A stretch of 64,000 bases of DNA from Balanoglossus misakiensis. Lineage: Eukaryota > Hemichordata. The translations under genes were made by a program, and so were the position numbers. Numbering within the stretch: position 1 is the first letter of the stretch; every line of letters begins with the position of its first letter. The stretch covers positions 10,726,001 to 10,790,000 of the forward strand of contig CM082588.2 of NCBI GenBank assembly GCA_040954595.2, written 5' to 3'. A model generated the notes under the pieces. It was not told the origin of the DNA. It did not search any database and saw nothing but the letters and a program-made list of their open reading frames with translations. Shown piece after piece: positions 61,960 through 64,000 of the stretch.

Positions 61960-64000
61960 GAGGCTGTATTTGGAAGCAACCATGAAATTTTACAACTATC
62001 CGTCGATCTACAGAGTCTAGTGGAAAAATGTCTCATGCGCATAGGCCTATCATGTGTTCTGCGCCTCACAACAGAAATCGGTAAATAAACGAGGCTGTTT
62101 GGAAGCAACCATGGAAATTTTACAACTATCCGTCGATCTACAGAGTCTAGTGGAAAACGTTATTATGCGCATAGGCCTATATATGTGTTCTGCGCATCAC
62201 AACAGAATTTTGTAAACAAACGAGGCTGTGTTTGGAAGCAACCATGGACATTTTAGAACTATCTCTCGATCTACAGAGTCTATAGTGGAAAACTTTCTTA
62301 TGCACATAGGCCTATCTATGTGTTCTGCGCCTCACAACAGAAATCGGTAAATAAACGAGGCTGTATTTGGAAGCAACCATGAAATTTTACAACTATCCGT
62401 CGATCTACAGAGTCTAGTGGAAAAATGTCTCATGCGCATAGGCCTATCATGTGTTCTGCGCCTCACAACAGAAATCGGTAAATAAACGAGGCTGTTTGGA
62501 AGCAACCATGGAAATTTTACAGCTATCCGTCGATCTACAGAGTCTAGTGGAAACGTTCTTATGCGCATAGGCCTATATATGTGTTCTGCGCATCACAACA
62601 GAATTTTGTAAACAAACGAGGCTGTGTTTGGTAGCAACCATGGACATTTTAGAACTATCTCTCGATCTACAGAGTCTATAGTGGAAAACTTTCTTATGCA
62701 CATATGCCTATCTATGTGTTCTGCGCCTCACAACAGAATTCGGTAAATAAACGAGGCTGTTTGGAAGCAACCATGGAAATTTTACAACTATCCGTCGATC
62801 TACAGAGTCTAGTGGAAAACGTTATTATGCGCATAGGCCTATATATGTGTTCTGCGCATCACAACAGAATTTTGTAAACAAACGAGGCTGTGTTTGGAAG
62901 CAACCATGGACATTTTAGAACTATCTCTCGATCTACAGAGTCTATAGTGGAAAACTTTCTTATGCACATAGGCCTATCTATGTGTTCTGTGCCTCACAAC
63001 AGAATTCGGTAAATAAACGAGGCTGTTTGGAAGCAACCATGGAAATTTTACAACTATCCGTCGATCTACAGAGTCTAGTGGAAAACGTTCTTATGCGCAT
63101 AGGCCTATATATGTGTTCTGCGCATCACAAAAGAATTTTGTAAACAAACGAGGCTGTGTTTGGAAGCAACCATGGACATTTTAGAACTATCTCTCGATCT
63201 ACAGAGTCTATAGTGGAAAACTTTCTTATGCACATATGCCTATCTATGTGTTCTGCGCCTCAAAACAGAATTCCGTAAATAAACGAGGCTGTTTGGAAGC
63301 AAACATGGCAATTTTAGAACTATCTCTCGATCTACAGAGTATAGTGGAAAACGTTCATATGCGCATAGGCCTATCTATGTGTTCTGCGCATCACAACAGA
63401 ATTTTGTAAACAAACCAGGCTTTGTTTGGAAGCAACCATGGACATTTTAGAACTATTCGTCGATCTACGGAGTCTAGTGGAAAACTTTCTTATGCGCATA
63501 GGCATATGTATGTGTTCTACGCATCACAACAGAATTCGGTAAATAAACGAGGCTGTTTGGAAACAACCATGGAAATTTTAGAACTATCCGTTGATCTAAA
63601 GTTGAAAAGTTTTTTATGCGCATAGGCCTATCTATGTGTTCTGCGCCTCACAACAGAAATCGGTAAATAAACGAGGCTGTTTGGAAGCAACCATGGAAAT
63701 TTTACAACTATCTCTCGATCTACAGAGTCTATAGTGGAAAACTTTCTTATTCACATATGCCTATCTATGTGTTCTGCGCCTCAAAACAGAATTCCGCAAA
63801 TAAACGAGGCTGTTTGGAAGCAAACATGGAAGTTTTAGAACTATCTCTCGATCTACAGTGTATAGTGGAAAACGTTCATATGCGCATAGGCCTATCTATG
63901 TGTTCTGCGCATCACAACAGAATTTTGTAAACAAACGAGGCTGTGTTTGGTAGCAACCATGGACATTTTAGAACTATCTCTCGATCTACAGAGTCTATAG
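61960..64000 (+). repeat. Partial 1,581-bp copy, A/B dimers, then block N (cut by window end)
   Basis: The third 12-mer start runs to about 62,490, followed by A/B dimers. From about 63,230 block N appears again, with CAAAACAGAATTCCG, AACCAGGC, GTTGATCTAAAGTTGAAAAG, TCTTATTCACATATG and CCGCAAATAAACG. It has a private ACATGGCAATTTTAG near 63,303. Near 63,940 it switches directly to a GTTTGGTAGC class A monomer, a junction not seen in the other block N copies. Confidence 0.78.

Larger units (their letters stand above)
41878..64000 (+). repeat. Satellite array, right part
   Basis: The same satellite, in the same orientation and phase, resumes immediately after the retroelement tail and runs to the window end. 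The monomer cut by the insertion is completed here: its left part ends in GATCTA and its right part continues with CAGAGTCTAGTGGAAAACG. That shows the array existed before the insertion and lost no satellite bases. The window ends inside a monomer, so the array continues beyond it. Confidence 0.97.

Noticed and set aside
1-64000. CRISPR array
   Set aside because: The repeat unit is about 131 bp with no unique spacers between short repeats and no cas genes. The retroelement is of animal type.
1-64000. Tandem repeats as a protein-coding repeat domain
   Set aside because: Monomer lengths of 130, 131, 133 and 135 bp change the frame from unit to unit and stops occur in every frame, so no long repeat protein can be read.

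Overview
The window is essentially one tandem satellite-DNA array. A monomer of about 130-135 bp runs head to tail in a single orientation from base 1 to base 64,000. At that period there are roughly 480 copies (my division, not a computed count). Both window edges fall inside the array, so the full array is longer than 64 kb. The only non-satellite DNA I found is one insertion of about 0.78 kb at 41,095-41,877. It is the 5'-truncated 3' end of a non-LTR retrotransposon of the CR1/L2 (Jockey-group) type. It keeps an open C-terminal reverse-transcriptase reading frame of about 215 codons, a 3' UTR with a perfect 8-bp hairpin stem, and a (TAA)n tail.

This is a eukaryotic, almost certainly metazoan, nuclear genome. 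The retroelement C-terminus carries motifs (SHLDYCNSLLFGIP, YGQRAFSVCAPILWNNLP) that I associate with CR1/L2 copies in cnidarians, lancelets, molluscs and fish. A marine invertebrate such as a coral or sea anemone is my best guess, but it is only an inference. The satellite could be pericentromeric, centromeric, subtelomeric or interstitial, and the sequence does not decide which. There are no rRNA or tRNA genes, no CRISPR, no bacterial operons and no convincing host gene.

The array is not uniform. Two main monomer classes, A (135 bp) and B (131 bp), often alternate as a 266-bp dimer, and several further variants are layered into higher-order repeats (HORs). By region: 1-1,140 TTTGTTTGG-type monomers; 1,141-2,463 a 661-bp pentamer in tandem; 2,590-3,900 'block M', repeated near 8.0-9.4 kb and partly at other sites; 5,611-8,228 a 1,309-bp 10-mer in tandem; 9,436-11,269 A/B dimers; 11,270-12,818 a mosaic copy of two earlier segments; 12,840-16,770 a 10/11-mer region; 16,771-29,949 a 6,192-bp unit in tandem, with an internal 795-bp expansion in the second copy; 30,280-38,708 units spaced 3,556, 1,579 and 1,317 bp; 38,709-39,772 a 532-bp tetramer; 'block N' near 39.8, 43.3 and 46.1 kb, with partial copies near 48.8, 55.6 and 63.2 kb; 50,625-55,265 a 2,498-bp unit; 58,401-62,490 a 397-bp trimer nested in a nearly identical 1,581-bp unit.

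The many short open frames on both strands are by-products of the satellite. One pattern still deserves a test: many monomers carry an ATG in good initiation context followed by a 34- or 35-codon frame. Most monomers also share a 17-bp double palindrome, TATGCGCATAGGCCTAT, and a forkhead-like GTAAACA/GTAAATA motif. The most informative content of the window is the layered amplification history and the single clean retroelement insertion into it.
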